Notes under the pieces: model-generated | Databases searched by the model: none | What the model was told of the DNA's origin: nothing | What the model saw: only the letters and a program-made list of their open reading frames with translations | Made by a program: the position numbers and the translations under genes | Shown here: in pieces, positions 1 to 9,576 of the stretch | How the letters are laid out: each line of letters starts with the position of its first letter | How positions within the stretch are numbered: the stretch's first letter is position 1 | Assembly (NCBI RefSeq): GCF_005377625.1 | Contig: NZ_CP040098.1 | Span: 2,101,501-2,165,500, forward strand | Direction of reading: 5' to 3' | DNA from: Desulfoglaeba alkanexedens ALDC | Lineage (GTDB): Bacteria; Desulfobacterota; Syntrophobacteria; Syntrophobacterales; DSM-9756 | Length of the DNA stretch: 64,000 nucleotides

Positions 1-1
1 T

Positions 2-1966
2 CATCCCGGAGATCGGATCGGGGTGGTGGGGCCGAACGGCGCCGGGAAGACCACCCTCTTTCATATCCTTACGGGTGAGTTGGAACCGGACGTCGGTGCC
101 GTCCAGCGCTCCCGGAATCTCCGCCTGGGCTACCTGCCTCAGCAATGGAACCCCCGCATTCACAGGACGGTTCTCGCCCACACGCTGGACGTGCACAGCG
201 AAGTCCAGAGTGTCCGTGAAGAACTGGCTGCGCTTCATGAAGCCATGGGCCGGGAAACGGACAGAGAACGGCTCCGGGACATGGCTGCGCAACAGGCGCT
301 GTTGCTCGAAAAGATCGAGCACCTGGGCGGCTACGACCTGGAGGCCCGCGGCTTGAAAATCCTCCACGGCCTGGGCTTTCGCGACGATCACTTGGACCGG
401 CCCGTGGCGGCCTTGAGCGGCGGCTGGGTGATGCGGCTCGAACTGGCCCGGCTTCTGCTTTCCGAGCCGGACGTGCTGCTCCTGGACGAACCCACCAACC
501 ACCTCGACCTGGAGTCCCTCCTCTGGCTGGAATCCTTTCTTCTTTCCACTCGCTCGGCGTTTCTCATCATTTCCCACGACCGGGCGTTCTTGAACCGGGT
601 TGTGAACCGGATCTTCGAACTGGAACAGGGCCGCTTCGAGGAGTATCGGGGAAACTACGACAGGTACCTGGAAGAAAAGACGAAAAGACGCGAAATAAGG
701 GCCGCCGCTCAGAGAAACCAGGAGGAACGAGTCCGCCAGCTGGAGCGGTTCATTGCGCGCAACCGCTATCGGAAGGACAGGGCGCGCCAGGTGCAGAGCC
801 GCCTGAAGACGCTCGACAAGATGGAACATGTGGAGGCGCCGGAGGAAGAAGTCGGCATTCGGTTCGAGTTTCCCGAGCCGGCGCGTTCCGGAAGGCGGGT
901 GGTCGAACTCCACGGTGTTCACAAAGCCTATGGGGATCACGTCGTCTATCGCGGCGTGGACCTGGTTCTGGAGCGGGGCGACCGGGTGGCGTTTCTGGGG
1001 CCGAACGGCGCGGGAAAGAGCACGCTCCTCAAGATTCTTGCCGGCGTGGAATCGGTTGATCGAGGCGAGCGCAAGCTGGGACACGGAGTGGAACTCGCCT
1101 ACTATGCTCAAAACCTCCTGGAACAGTTGAACCCGGAGCTCACCGTGCTGGAGGAGGCACTCCAAGTTTCCGGCGATCTTCCCCAGAGCCGACTTCGGAG
1201 TCTTCTTGGAGCGTTTCTTTTTCGAGGCGACGATGTGACCAAGCCGGTGGCTGTGTTGAGCGGCGGTGAAAAGGCGCGGCTCACACTCTGCAAGTTGCTG
1301 CTTCAACGCCCCAACTTGCTGCTCCTGGACGAACCCACCAACCACTTGGATATTCCGTCCCGCGAGGTGCTGGAAACCGCGTTGGAGCGGTTTTCGGGAA
1401 CCGTCTGCTTCATCAGCCACGATCGTCATTTCATCAATGCGGTGGCGGACAAGATCCTGGTCATCCGGTCGGGAAAGGTGGAGCTTCTTCCGGGAAATTA
1501 CGATGACTACGAACGTATCTGGAAATCGCGCCTGGACGCGGGGCGCCCGGAAGACGGACCGGGGGATCCAGGGGCCGACACGGTTCAGGAGCGCGTGGAT
1601 GCCGGCAGGACCGACCGGGATCGGAAGCGAGTCGAGGCGGAGTGGCGAAACGAATGGTATCGGATCAAACAGCCGATGGAACAAAGAATCGCGGTCCTGG
1701 AAAGCCGCCTGGAGGAGGCTCAGGCTCGACTCGAAGCCCTGGAATCCCGCCTGTCCGACCCCTCGACGTATGAGGACGGAGACCGGGTTCGAACGCTTCA
1801 GATCGACTATCAGCGGTGCCGTAAAGAGATCGACGAAATCAGCCGGTGCTGGGAAGAGGAGGCGTTGAAGTTGGAAGCCCTTGAAAGGGAGTTCTGGGAG
1901 AACAAAGAAGGCATTCGGGGCCGGTGGTCCGCTGAAAGCGGGAACCCTGGAATCCGCTTCGGTTGA
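2..1966 (+). CDS. ABC-F family ATPase (5' end outside window)
   Basis: Cytoplasmic ABC-F protein with two ATP-binding cassettes; this family acts on ribosomes (translation factor or antibiotic protection), not in transport. The reading frame is open to the left edge, so the start is missing; the first residues read HPGDRIGVVGPNGAGKTT, a Walker A region. Both cassettes carry the signature LSGG (near 413 and 1257) and Walker B with LLLDEPTNHLD. The linker between them is charged and helical. A long charged coiled coil follows the second cassette (about residues 545-640), as in Uup-type members. There are no membrane segments. The missing N-terminus is probably about 30 residues. Subfamily is uncertain. 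Confidence 0.93.
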   Translation, partial: HPGDRIGVVGPNGAGKTTLFHILTGELEPDVGAVQRSRNLRLGYLPQQWNPRIHRTVLAHTLDVHSEVQSVREELAALHEAMGRETDRERLRDMAAQQALLLEKIEHLGGYDLEARGLKILHGLGFRDDHLDRPVAALSGGWVMRLELARLLLSEPDVLLLDEPTNHLDLESLLWLESFLLSTRSAFLIISHDRAFLNRVVNRIFELEQGRFEEYRGNYDRYLEEKTKRREIRAAAQRNQEERVRQLERFIARNRYRKDRARQVQSRLKTLDKMEHVEAPEEEVGIRFEFPEPARSGRRVVELHGVHKAYGDHVVYRGVDLVLERGDRVAFLGPNGAGKSTLLKILAGVESVDRGERKLGHGVELAYYAQNLLEQLNPELTVLEEALQVSGDLPQSRLRSLLGAFLFRGDDVTKPVAVLSGGEKARLTLCKLLLQRPNLLLLDEPTNHLDIPSREVLETALERFSGTVCFISHDRHFINAVADKILVIRSGKVELLPGNYDDYERIWKSRLDAGRPEDGPGDPGADTVQERVDAGRTDRDRKRVEAEWRNEWYRIKQPMEQRIAVLESRLEEAQARLEALESRLSDPSTYEDGDRVRTLQIDYQRCRKEIDEISRCWEEEALKLEALEREFWENKEGIRGRWSAESGNPGIRFG

Positions 1967-2049
1967 AAGCGCCGGCTTCCTTTAAGGACCCTGCCGCAGG
2001 AACGGGCTTGAGAAGGGGCGAAGAGTTTCGTGTGTTGACGGAGGTTGCA

Positions 2050-2463
2050 ATGAAATCGGTTTGCGTACTGCTCACGGTATGTCTTTTTGTGGTCACGGTG
2101 ATTCCGGGCTGTGTGCCGGGTCCGACGACCCAGCAACACCTGGAATCGGCCACCTGGCTGGGTGTGGTGGGAGCAGGCGTCGGGGCCTTGGTGGATGATG
2201 ACAACCCCTGGCGGGGCGCCGTGATCGGAGCCGGGATCGGGTCCCTCGCCGGATACGGCCTGGCGGAGGTGAGCCAGCGGGCCGCTCGGGAAGCGGCTAC
2301 GCGGCGCCAGACGGTGACCTACCACAACCCGAGCACCAACGAATGGGTCCAGGCCGACCCGGTGGCCTACGATTCGGCCACCGGGACCGCGACGGTTCGG
2401 ACGCGCACGTGGGAAGGCGAGCGGCTTCAGAGCGACCGTTATGTGAAAGTTCCGGCCTATTGA
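2050..2463 (+). CDS. glycine-zipper lipoprotein
   Basis: Predicted lipoprotein of about 137 aa. The ATG at 2050 follows GGAGG at good spacing and begins a typical signal peptide ending in a lipobox-like VIPGC. An in-frame ATG at 1963 would bury the signal, so I reject it. After the Cys comes a Gly/Ala-rich stretch (WLGVVGAGVGALVDD... GAVIGAGIGSLAGYG) typical of glycine-zipper 2TM domains of outer-membrane lipoproteins. The C-terminal part, about 60 residues, is polar. Its 3' end overlaps the convergent gene by 7 nt. Function is unknown; envelope location is inferred. Confidence 0.75.
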   Translation: MKSVCVLLTVCLFVVTVIPGCVPGPTTQQHLESATWLGVVGAGVGALVDDDNPWRGAVIGAGIGSLAGYGLAEVSQRAAREAATRRQTVTYHNPSTNEWVQADPVAYDSATGTATVRTRTWEGERLQSDRYVKVPAY

Positions 2464-2717
2464 AACGTCGTGACATGTCCCGCACGCAGCCGGTCCAGGT
2501 GGAGCTTCAAGGCCGGGTTATGGGGACACAGGGTGAGCGCCCGTTCCAGGGTCTGGACGGCGGTCGGCAATTCGCTACGCACCTCGTAGAGCCGCGCCAG
2601 GACCAGCCACAGGCCGGGATCCTTGGGCCTTTTCTTTATCCGGCGCTTCACCAGGAAGATGGCCAAACGGCTTCCCTGTTCGTAAAAGAGGCGTTTGGGT
2701 AAGGACAAGAGCTGCAA
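2457..2717 (-). CDS. small TPR-like protein
   Basis: An 86-aa protein starting with TTG, 8 nt after AAGGAG. Residues 34-70 (DPGLWLVLARLYEVRSELPTA... LERAL) fit one tetratricopeptide repeat, preceded by a basic N-terminus (VKRRIKKRP). One TPR alone normally serves a protein contact. It is the last gene of the minus-strand series dnaE, Mth938-like, holC, separated from holC by 151 bp, so co-transcription is possible but unproven. No close family recognised. Confidence 0.55.
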   Translation of the reverse strand: MQLLSLPKRLFYEQGSRLAIFLVKRRIKKRPKDPGLWLVLARLYEVRSELPTAVQTLERALTLCPHNPALKLHLDRLRAGHVTTFQ

Positions 2718-2868
2718 CGGACGATCTCCTTGCGCGGGGCATTGCCCGGGATCGAACCCTTGACATCAAGACGCCGGGTTCGCGTGGTTTGTGATCCGGC
2801 GGTGCATGCTTCTCAGGGCATGCAATGACGGCCGAGGGACTGCCTTCGGCGCTCGCGCGGAGGCCGGG

Positions 2869-3318
2869 TCATGCGGCCGGTTCATTGGCCTGAAGCCTGA
2901 AGTGCCTGAGTTCGAGCCCCGCGTCCCGGGCTTTCTGCCAAAGGAGGCGGCTTGCACGGCGGCGGTCTTCATCGTCCATCACGATGAAATGGATCGTGTG
3001 CGGGTAGCGGAACAAAATGGAAACGTCCGGGGTCGCGTCGCAGGCGAGCACGTCGAAGCCCTCCAGGAACCGGGGAGAAGCGGTGATAAGAACCGGTTCC
3101 TCCGCCGGAAGTGATTCCCCGGGCCCGAATATCCGGTGCGGGACGAAACTGGGTTGCGAAAAGGTCCACAGCATTTGATCCAGGTGCTGCGCCCCCATGG
3201 TGGAATCCGTGAGGACATGGACCCGCAGCCCTTTCTCGTAGTAGAACTCCACCCACCGGCACAGGAGCCTTCGCATCTCCTGCGACCGCGTTTCCACGAA
3301 GACCATTCGACGATCCAT
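2869..3318 (-). CDS. holC: DNA polymerase III chi subunit
   Basis: 149-aa HolC-like protein. Chi is the clamp-loader-associated subunit that contacts single-strand binding protein during replication. The alternating helix/strand pattern with RRLLCRWVEFYYEKGLRVHVLTD, the LDQMLWTFSQPSFVPH segment and the late DDEDRRRASRLLWQKARDAG helix match the family in order and length. It lies 26 bp downstream of the Mth938-like gene and near dnaE, which supports a replication role. The start ATG follows GAGGCGG. Some alternative use of a nearby ATG (codon 5) cannot be excluded. Confidence 0.85.
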   Translation of the reverse strand: MDRRMVFVETRSQEMRRLLCRWVEFYYEKGLRVHVLTDSTMGAQHLDQMLWTFSQPSFVPHRIFGPGESLPAEEPVLITASPRFLEGFDVLACDATPDVSILFRYPHTIHFIVMDDEDRRRASRLLWQKARDAGLELRHFRLQANEPAA

Positions 3319-3344
3319 CCGTTCCGCCTCAGTCCTTCACCGTG

Positions 3345-3686
3345 TCAGCACGTGAGATGAAAGGCGCCCGCCACGTCTCTTCCTTCCGAAAAAAGCCGGT
3401 TGAACGTGAGAACGGCCCGATCGGTTGGTTCTTCGATGAGTTCGATGGCCGCTTCCTCGAGGCGTTTTCTAAGAGACGGCAAGACCTGCATGCGGCCCGG
3501 ATGTCCCTGCCCCACCACCAGAGTGTGGGGCTTGGCCTGCAGGATTTCCGTCACGTCCGAAACGTCCACCTCGTGGCTTTCGCGGCGCCGCCAATCGGGA
3601 ATAACCCGGCCTTGGACGATCATCAGGTCCGAGCGGTACGTACGGCCCCGAACCGTCATGGATCCGAACTGATAGTTTTCGATCAT
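3345..3686 (-). CDS. Mth938/NDUFAF3-domain protein (DUF498/DUF598)
   Basis: A 113-aa single-domain protein beginning MIENYQFGSM, with the family features TVRGRTYRSDLMI, PDWRRRESHEV and TLVVGQGHPG followed by a short helical end. The family is small and soluble; a eukaryotic relative helps assemble respiratory complex I, but the bacterial role is unknown. The ATG at 3686 is preceded by GGGAGG; a longer frame reaching 3863 runs into dnaE and lacks support. It sits 16 bp after dnaE and 26 bp before holC, so the three probably share a transcript. Confidence 0.85.
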   Translation of the reverse strand: MIENYQFGSMTVRGRTYRSDLMIVQGRVIPDWRRRESHEVDVSDVTEILQAKPHTLVVGQGHPGRMQVLPSLRKRLEEAAIELIEEPTDRAVLTFNRLFSEGRDVAGAFHLTC

Positions 3687-3702
3687 CACGAAAACCTCCC
3701 GT

Positions 3703-6700
3703 TTATTGCCGGCACATCCGCAGCACCGGTTCCGCGGTGCCTTCTCCGAAATGACGGCCCATCTCCAGAAAGAAGGACGCCGTGGGGTTGACGCGGAGCT
3801 TCGCGTTGAGCGCGATGACGGCTTCCGCTTCACGTTCCACGTCCACATGAAGAAACGTCTCACATTCGCCCGCGTGGCTGATCAACAGGTGCCGCAGGCG
3901 TTCGATGGTGTCCCGGTTCAGCTGTTCCGCTTTCAGATGGATCCGGACCGATTCCACGGCTTCCACCTGAGCGTCTTCCAGTGTGAGAATCCTTTCGGCG
4001 ATGACCTTGGATCCCTTTTCATCATGCTGCACGGTGCCGATGACCACTTTCGGCTCATCTTGTTCCAAAAGCTCCCGGGACTGGCTGAAAACCTCAGGGA
4101 AAGCGACCACTTCCAGGGTTCCCAGCTTGTCTTCCAGCGTGAGGAACGCCATGCGCTCGCCGCGCTTGGTGGTCAGCTCCTTAGTGACCGAGATGAGTCC
4201 GCAGAGGATGGCCTGGGTGCCCTCCGGTTTTTCCCGAACCCTTTGGCTGTCGGCGCTGCAGAGAGTGGCCAGCTGGTCGGCGTAGTGGTCCAGCGGGTGG
4301 CCGGAGACATAGAAGCCGATGGATTCTTTTTCGTACTGAAGCGTGGTGCGGCTGTCCCAGGCGGGCACATCCGGGAGCGGCGGCGACGCAGCCCGTTTCC
4401 GGTTTCTCAACAGCTCGAACATGTTGAGCTGGCCGGACTGGCGGTCGCGCTGCACGACCTGCGCCCGCTCCAGGGCGGTGTCCAGGGCGGCGAAGGTGCT
4501 CGCCCGGCTGTTGTGGATCGAATCGAACGCACCGCACTTGATGAGTTGCTCGATCACCCGGCGGTTCACCCGCTGAGTGTCCACCCGCTCGCAGAAATCG
4601 TAAATAGATCGAAAAGCGCCCTCGTTGTTCCGGCTCCGAAGGATGCTCTCGATGGCGCTTTCCCCCACGTTCTTGACGGCCGCCAGCCCGAACCGGATCT
4701 TCCCTTCCACGACGGTGAAGTCCCGATCGCTCAAATTGACGTCCGGCGGCAGGACCTCGATCCCCTTGTCATGGCACTCGTTCATGAGCTTCACGACTTG
4801 GTCCGTGTTGCTGAGAACGCTGTTCAGAAGGGCCGCCATGAATTCCACGGGATAGTGGGCCTTAAGGTAAGCGGTCTGGTAGGCGATGAGCGCGTAGGCG
4901 GCGCTGTGGGACTTGTTGAAGCCGTATCCGGCGAACTTCGCCATGAGGTCGAAGATATGGTTCGCCTTGGCCAGGTCGATTCCGTTGGCCTTGGCCCCGT
5001 CCAGGAACCTCTGGCGCTGCGCCTCCATCACTTCCGGGATCTTCTTTCCCATGGCCCGCCTGAGGATGTCGGCTTCGCCCAAGGTGTAATTGGCGAGGAC
5101 GCTCGCGATCTTCATCACCTGTTCCTGGTAGAGGATCACCCCATAGGTGGATTCCAGGATCGGCCGCAACGCTTCCAGCTCGTAAGTGATGTCGATTTTT
5201 CCATGTTTGCCGTCGATATACTGCTCCACCATGCCGCTTTCCAGGGGTCCCGGCCGGTAGAGTGCGACAAGCGCCACGATGTCCGCAAAATTTTCCGGGT
5301 GCAGCCGGACCATGATGTCGCGCATGCCGGAGCTTTCCAATTGGAACACCCCGGTGGTGTCCGCCCGCGAAAGCAGCGCGTAGGTTTCCGAGTCGTCCAG
5401 CGGGAGTTCCTCCATATTGAGCTGGATTCCGTGATTCTTTTCGATGAGTTTCACGGCATTGTGGATGACCGTGAGGTTCCGAAGCCCCAGGAAATCGAAC
5501 TTGATGAGCCCGGCTTTTTCCACGTACTTCATCGAATATTGCGTGACGATCTCTCCGTCCTGGTCCCGGTAGAGCGGCATGTACTCGACGATGGGCCGGT
5601 CGCCGATGACGACGCCGGCCGCGTGGGTGGACACATGCCGGGGCAGGCCTTCCAGGGCGAAAGCCACTTCGAAGAGTTCCCGCACCTGCGGGTCGTCGCG
5701 CTGTATTTCGGCCAGGCGCGGTTCCAGTTCAAAGGCCTTCTTGAGCGTCATGCCGGGAGAAGCCGGGATGAGCTTCGCAATGCGGTCCACGTCGCCGTAG
5801 GCCATGCCCATGGCGCGGCCCACATCGCGGATCACGGCTCGCGCCTGCATGGTTCCGAAGGTGGTGATGTGTGCGACCCGGTCCGACCCGTATTTTTCCG
5901 AAACGTAACGGTGCACATCGTCCCGGCCGTGGATGCAGAAGTCCACGTCGATATCCGGCATGCTGATGCGTTCCTTGTTGAGGAACCGTTCGAAGATGAG
6001 CCCGTGTTCGATGGGGTCGAGGTCGGTGATCTCCATGACGTAGGCGACCAGGCTTCCGGCGGCGGATCCGCGGCCCGGCCCTACGGGGATGCCCTGCTTT
6101 TTCGCGTACCCGATGAAGTCGGCCACGATGAGGAAGTAGGCGGCGAAGCCCATCTCCCGGATGACGTCGATTTCGTAGCGGAGCCGCTTATCGTATTCCT
6201 CGCGCTCCCTGGAGCCGAAATGCGGCCGGCGTTTCTGGATCTGCTTTAGGCGGCGCTCGAAGCCTTCCAGGACTTCCTTTTCGAAACGGTCTTCGATGCT
6301 TTCGCCCTCTTCCAAGGGAAACACCGGGAAATGGTATTCGCCCAAGGGGATCTCGAGACGGCAGCGGTCCGCGATCCGCACGGTGTTTTCCAGCGCTTCG
6401 GGAACGTGGGCGAATTCCCGGGCCATTTCTTCGGGAGACTTGAAGTAGAGCTGGTCGGTGGAAAACTTCATCCGTTTCTGGTCAAGGATGGTCTTTCCCG
6501 TTTGGATACAAAGCAGCAGTTCGTGGGCACGGGCGTCGCTCCGGCGCAGGTAGTGACAGTCGTTGGTGGCCACCAGCGGGAGCCCTAGGTCTCGAGCCAG
6601 CTGGATGAGGCCTTCGTTCACGGTGGCCTGTTCCGGGATGCCGTTGGCTTGGAGTTCCAAGTAGTACCGGTCCGGCCCGAAAATGGCCGCGTATTCTTCC

Positions 6701-7197
6701 GCCGCTTTGACGGCCGTCGCCTTCCGTCCCTGGAGGAGATTCGAAGCCACTTCCCCTTTGAGGCACCCCGAAAGGGCGATGAGCCCCTGGTTGTGGGCCC
6801 GCAGCAGCTCCTTGTCCACCCGCGGTTTGTAGTAAAAGCCTTCCAGGTGCGCTAGGGTAACAAGCTTCATGAGGTTGCGGTAACCGGCGTCGTTTTCGGC
6901 AAGCAGCACAAGGTGATGGTTTCGGTCTTCATCGCCGTTGGGCCCGGGCGCCGCCTGCCGATCGAAACGGCTTTTCGGCGCAACGTACACTTCGCATCCC
7001 ACAATGGGATTGATGCCCGCTTTTTTGGCCTTTTCGTAGAATTCCAGGGCTCCGAACATGCCGCCGTGGTCGGTGACCGCCACCGCCGGCATCCCGTAGC
7101 TTCGAGCCGTGTCCAGAAGATCGGCCAGTCGGATCGCGCCGTCCAGGAGGCTGTACTCGCTGTGAACGTGGAGATGAACGAAAGAAGGTTGCGCCAT
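3703..7197 (-). CDS. dnaE: DNA polymerase III alpha subunit
   Basis: Replicative polymerase catalytic subunit, 1164 aa, the usual length for DnaE1. The N-terminal PHP domain starts with FVHLHVHSEYSLLDGA. The catalytic block PDIDVDFC is near residue 411 and is followed by the polymerase palm and fingers (VGPGRGSAAGSLVAY, GYGFNKSHSAAYA). A helix-hairpin-helix/beta-binding region and an OB fold complete the C-terminus. I chose ATG 7197 because it directly precedes the PHP motif and has GGGAG upstream; 25 extra codons are available but unlike the family. First gene of the dnaE-Mth938-holC group, with 240 bp before the next gene upstream. Confidence 0.98.
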   Translation of the reverse strand: MAQPSFVHLHVHSEYSLLDGAIRLADLLDTARSYGMPAVAVTDHGGMFGALEFYEKAKKAGINPIVGCEVYVAPKSRFDRQAAPGPNGDEDRNHHLVLLAENDAGYRNLMKLVTLAHLEGFYYKPRVDKELLRAHNQGLIALSGCLKGEVASNLLQGRKATAVKAAEEYAAIFGPDRYYLELQANGIPEQATVNEGLIQLARDLGLPLVATNDCHYLRRSDARAHELLLCIQTGKTILDQKRMKFSTDQLYFKSPEEMAREFAHVPEALENTVRIADRCRLEIPLGEYHFPVFPLEEGESIEDRFEKEVLEGFERRLKQIQKRRPHFGSREREEYDKRLRYEIDVIREMGFAAYFLIVADFIGYAKKQGIPVGPGRGSAAGSLVAYVMEITDLDPIEHGLIFERFLNKERISMPDIDVDFCIHGRDDVHRYVSEKYGSDRVAHITTFGTMQARAVIRDVGRAMGMAYGDVDRIAKLIPASPGMTLKKAFELEPRLAEIQRDDPQVRELFEVAFALEGLPRHVSTHAAGVVIGDRPIVEYMPLYRDQDGEIVTQYSMKYVEKAGLIKFDFLGLRNLTVIHNAVKLIEKNHGIQLNMEELPLDDSETYALLSRADTTGVFQLESSGMRDIMVRLHPENFADIVALVALYRPGPLESGMVEQYIDGKHGKIDITYELEALRPILESTYGVILYQEQVMKIASVLANYTLGEADILRRAMGKKIPEVMEAQRQRFLDGAKANGIDLAKANHIFDLMAKFAGYGFNKSHSAAYALIAYQTAYLKAHYPVEFMAALLNSVLSNTDQVVKLMNECHDKGIEVLPPDVNLSDRDFTVVEGKIRFGLAAVKNVGESAIESILRSRNNEGAFRSIYDFCERVDTQRVNRRVIEQLIKCGAFDSIHNSRASTFAALDTALERAQVVQRDRQSGQLNMFELLRNRKRAASPPLPDVPAWDSRTTLQYEKESIGFYVSGHPLDHYADQLATLCSADSQRVREKPEGTQAILCGLISVTKELTTKRGERMAFLTLEDKLGTLEVVAFPEVFSQSRELLEQDEPKVVIGTVQHDEKGSKVIAERILTLEDAQVEAVESVRIHLKAEQLNRDTIERLRHLLISHAGECETFLHVDVEREAEAVIALNAKLRVNPTASFFLEMGRHFGEGTAEPVLRMCRQ

Positions 7198-7437
7198 GAA
7201 TTGCTCCCTGCCCGCACTCCGGGTTTTCAAAGCCGACGCCCGGAGCCGGATCGAAAAATCGGTTCCCCGCATGATCCCTTACGATTCCGACCGCCTCAAG
7301 TCTAGACCATTTCCGGCAAGACTTCCAGGCGGGAAGGGCCGATAGCGGGGGATGCACTGCAGCAGCCGTGCGCCTACGGATCCGAAGGCGGTGGGAAGAT
7401 TCCAGGCCGGGCCGCGAACGTCGCCCTCCGATGATTC

Positions 7438-9576
7438 TTACCGTCTGTCTTTCAAGGACGCCCTGTGCTTCACCGGTTCCCGATCCCAGTTGAATTCCGA
7501 AAACGGTTCGTCGGCCCGGCCGCGCTTGAATCCGCTCAAAACCCGTTCCAAATCTTTCGGGTTTCTGCGGGGGCCTTCACTCAGATCGATGAGAAAGCAG
7601 CGTACGCCCCAGCTGCGAAGCGGCGCCAGCCGGGCCAGCCAACTCACGGGACGGTCGGCGTAAACCGCCGTAATCCCCGATTCCGACAGAAGAAGGTAGG
7701 GTTCGTTCCTTGGGGTCACGAAGGGTTTTCCCGCGAGCAGGGCGGGTTTGAGCCGCGACGTGAAGAGGGCGGGCCAGGCGTAGACGGTCACCACAGGCAC
7801 GCTTCCCAGGGGAGATCGAAGCAGGCGCTGAATTTCCCGGCCGGTGATTTCCAGCGAAAGCACCGTCCGGGCGCATCCCTGTGCGCCAAGGGCGGCAAGG
7901 GCCGCCGGGTTTCTCACGTTGAAGCGATGGCCGGCCGCAAGCACCAGTCTTTCGGTTTCCCGAAAGAAGTCAAAATGTCCCCAGTTGTTGAGTTCCCAGT
8001 TCCGGTATCCCCGGTCCACGAACCACCGGACGGCCCGCTGGTAATAATCCAGGTCTTTCGGCAGGATCACGGGGGGAAGAGACCAGGCGAAGCGCTTTTT
8101 CTGCGCGGGGTGAAGTCGTGCCTTTGCCAAACGCTCCAGGTTGGGCTTGGAGGCGGTGAGGAGCACCCCGTGGGCGGGGGACGCCATGGCGTTTCCCAGT
8201 TCTTCATAACGGCCGACCTTCACCAAAAGGGTTTCTGCAAAATGTGAATGTCTGGCGGGAACGGTCGGCCAGGAATCGGAAACGGAGTCAGGAGCGGGGA
8301 AGGTTTTCCGATATGGGCGGGGTTTCGGGACAGCGTCCAGGAGGACCCTTCTCCACCGAACCGGATCTTCCAGTTGACCGCCGATCCGAAAGAGCCGTTC
8401 GCCCGGCTGCAGATCCCGGGCGGCCTTCAAAAAGATCTTTTCTCCCGGCCCAGCTTCTTCCCGGGGCGCGCTCGTTTCGAGTGACAACAGCGCCTGAACG
8501 GCGAAGGGCTTTTGCTCCCTGCCGTCCGGGGATTCCGTTCGGAGGCGGTCGCCCTTTCGGATTCCGTGACGAAGGTCCACAAGTACACGTTTTTCTTCCA
8601 CCGTCAGCACGTTTCCGACCCACAGGCCGCTGGAACCGGACCGATGCGGGGTGAGAATGCCCGAAGCGTTTTCGCCTTCCAGGTGACCTTGGGTCAACTT
8701 CCGGGCCGGAGCGAGCCCGAGCCGTTCCCGGGCGTGGGCGATGGCTTCGGAATGCCTGTCCGGGGGCGCGTCCATGACGTCTCGGTAGGCTCGGACGACT
8801 TGGGCGATGTAATCGGCGCTTTTCATGCGGCCTTCGATTTTGAAGGCGGCGATCCGAAGCGCCTTCAACCGGGGAATCCAGTCAAGCGCGGAAAAATCGT
8901 TGCAGGAAAGGAAGTAGCCTTCCCTTTTTCCTTGCCGGAATTTCAGCCGGCAGGGTTGCACGCAGCGGCCCTGCAGCCCGCTGTGACCGCCTCGAAAGCT
9001 GCTCGCAAGGCATAACCCGGAAAAAGAAAAACAAAGGGCTCCGTGAACGAATATTTCGATTTCCGCCGTGGTAGTTCGGGTGATGTCCCGGATTTCGTCG
9101 AAGCTGAGTTCTCGAGCCAGCACGATGCGGGAGGCGCCGAGCCGCGCGAGAGCGTTTACACCGGCGGCGTTGTGGGCGCCCATGAGGGTGCTGGCGTGCA
9201 GGGTGAGCGTGGGAAACCGGTCACGGGCGAGCTGAAAGATTCCCGGATCTTGAACGATCACGGCGTCGGGGGCGAGGTCGGCAAGCGATTGAAGCAGATC
9301 CAGGATCCGGGGGAATTCCAGGGCGGTTACCAGGCTGTTCAGGGCCACGTGGACGGCCGCGTCCCGGGCGTGGGCATAGGGAATGATACGGGCCAGATCG
9401 TCCAGGGTGAAGTTGGGGGCGAGCGCTCGGGCGTTTAGTTCTTTGAGCCCCAGGTAGACCGCGTCGGCTCCGCTTTCCAGGGCCGCGAAAAAGCTTTCCA
9501 GATTGCCGGCCGGTGCCAGGAGTTCCGGGGTCTTTCTTCTTGATTCAGACAAGCGGGTCGCCTCCGTCGGCTCCAT
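7438..9576 (-). CDS. U32 family protein (RlhA-like 23S rRNA hydroxylation)
   Basis: 712-aa peptidase-family U32 protein. It opens with PELLAPAGNLESFFAALESGADAVY-type residues and holds the Cys motif GALC..SGLC...GLQGRCVQPCR near residues 180-215, which in RlhA/TrhP-type members binds an iron-sulfur cluster for RNA hydroxylation. A long C-terminal part (DUF3656-type region in relatives) follows. These proteins modify 23S rRNA or tRNA; the exact substrate here is unknown. The start overlaps the creatininase gene by 32 nt. The ATG at 9576 has a poor ribosome site; a TTG at 9552 lies 8 nt after GGAGG, overlaps the upstream stop, and may be the true start. Confidence 0.85.
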   Translation of the reverse strand: MEPTEATRLSESRRKTPELLAPAGNLESFFAALESGADAVYLGLKELNARALAPNFTLDDLARIIPYAHARDAAVHVALNSLVTALEFPRILDLLQSLADLAPDAVIVQDPGIFQLARDRFPTLTLHASTLMGAHNAAGVNALARLGASRIVLARELSFDEIRDITRTTTAEIEIFVHGALCFSFSGLCLASSFRGGHSGLQGRCVQPCRLKFRQGKREGYFLSCNDFSALDWIPRLKALRIAAFKIEGRMKSADYIAQVVRAYRDVMDAPPDRHSEAIAHARERLGLAPARKLTQGHLEGENASGILTPHRSGSSGLWVGNVLTVEEKRVLVDLRHGIRKGDRLRTESPDGREQKPFAVQALLSLETSAPREEAGPGEKIFLKAARDLQPGERLFRIGGQLEDPVRWRRVLLDAVPKPRPYRKTFPAPDSVSDSWPTVPARHSHFAETLLVKVGRYEELGNAMASPAHGVLLTASKPNLERLAKARLHPAQKKRFAWSLPPVILPKDLDYYQRAVRWFVDRGYRNWELNNWGHFDFFRETERLVLAAGHRFNVRNPAALAALGAQGCARTVLSLEITGREIQRLLRSPLGSVPVVTVYAWPALFTSRLKPALLAGKPFVTPRNEPYLLLSESGITAVYADRPVSWLARLAPLRSWGVRCFLIDLSEGPRRNPKDLERVLSGFKRGRADEPFSEFNWDREPVKHRASLKDRR

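Noticed and set aside
2735-2765. tRNA-like TTCGATCCC (T-arm type) sequence on the minus strand
   Set aside because: The matching stem does not pair over 5 bp and no acceptor, D or anticodon arm can be built around it.
3706-6249. 847-codon open frame opposite dnaE
   Set aside because: An antisense frame caused by the high GC and codon bias of dnaE; dnaE is certain and the frame has no family likeness.
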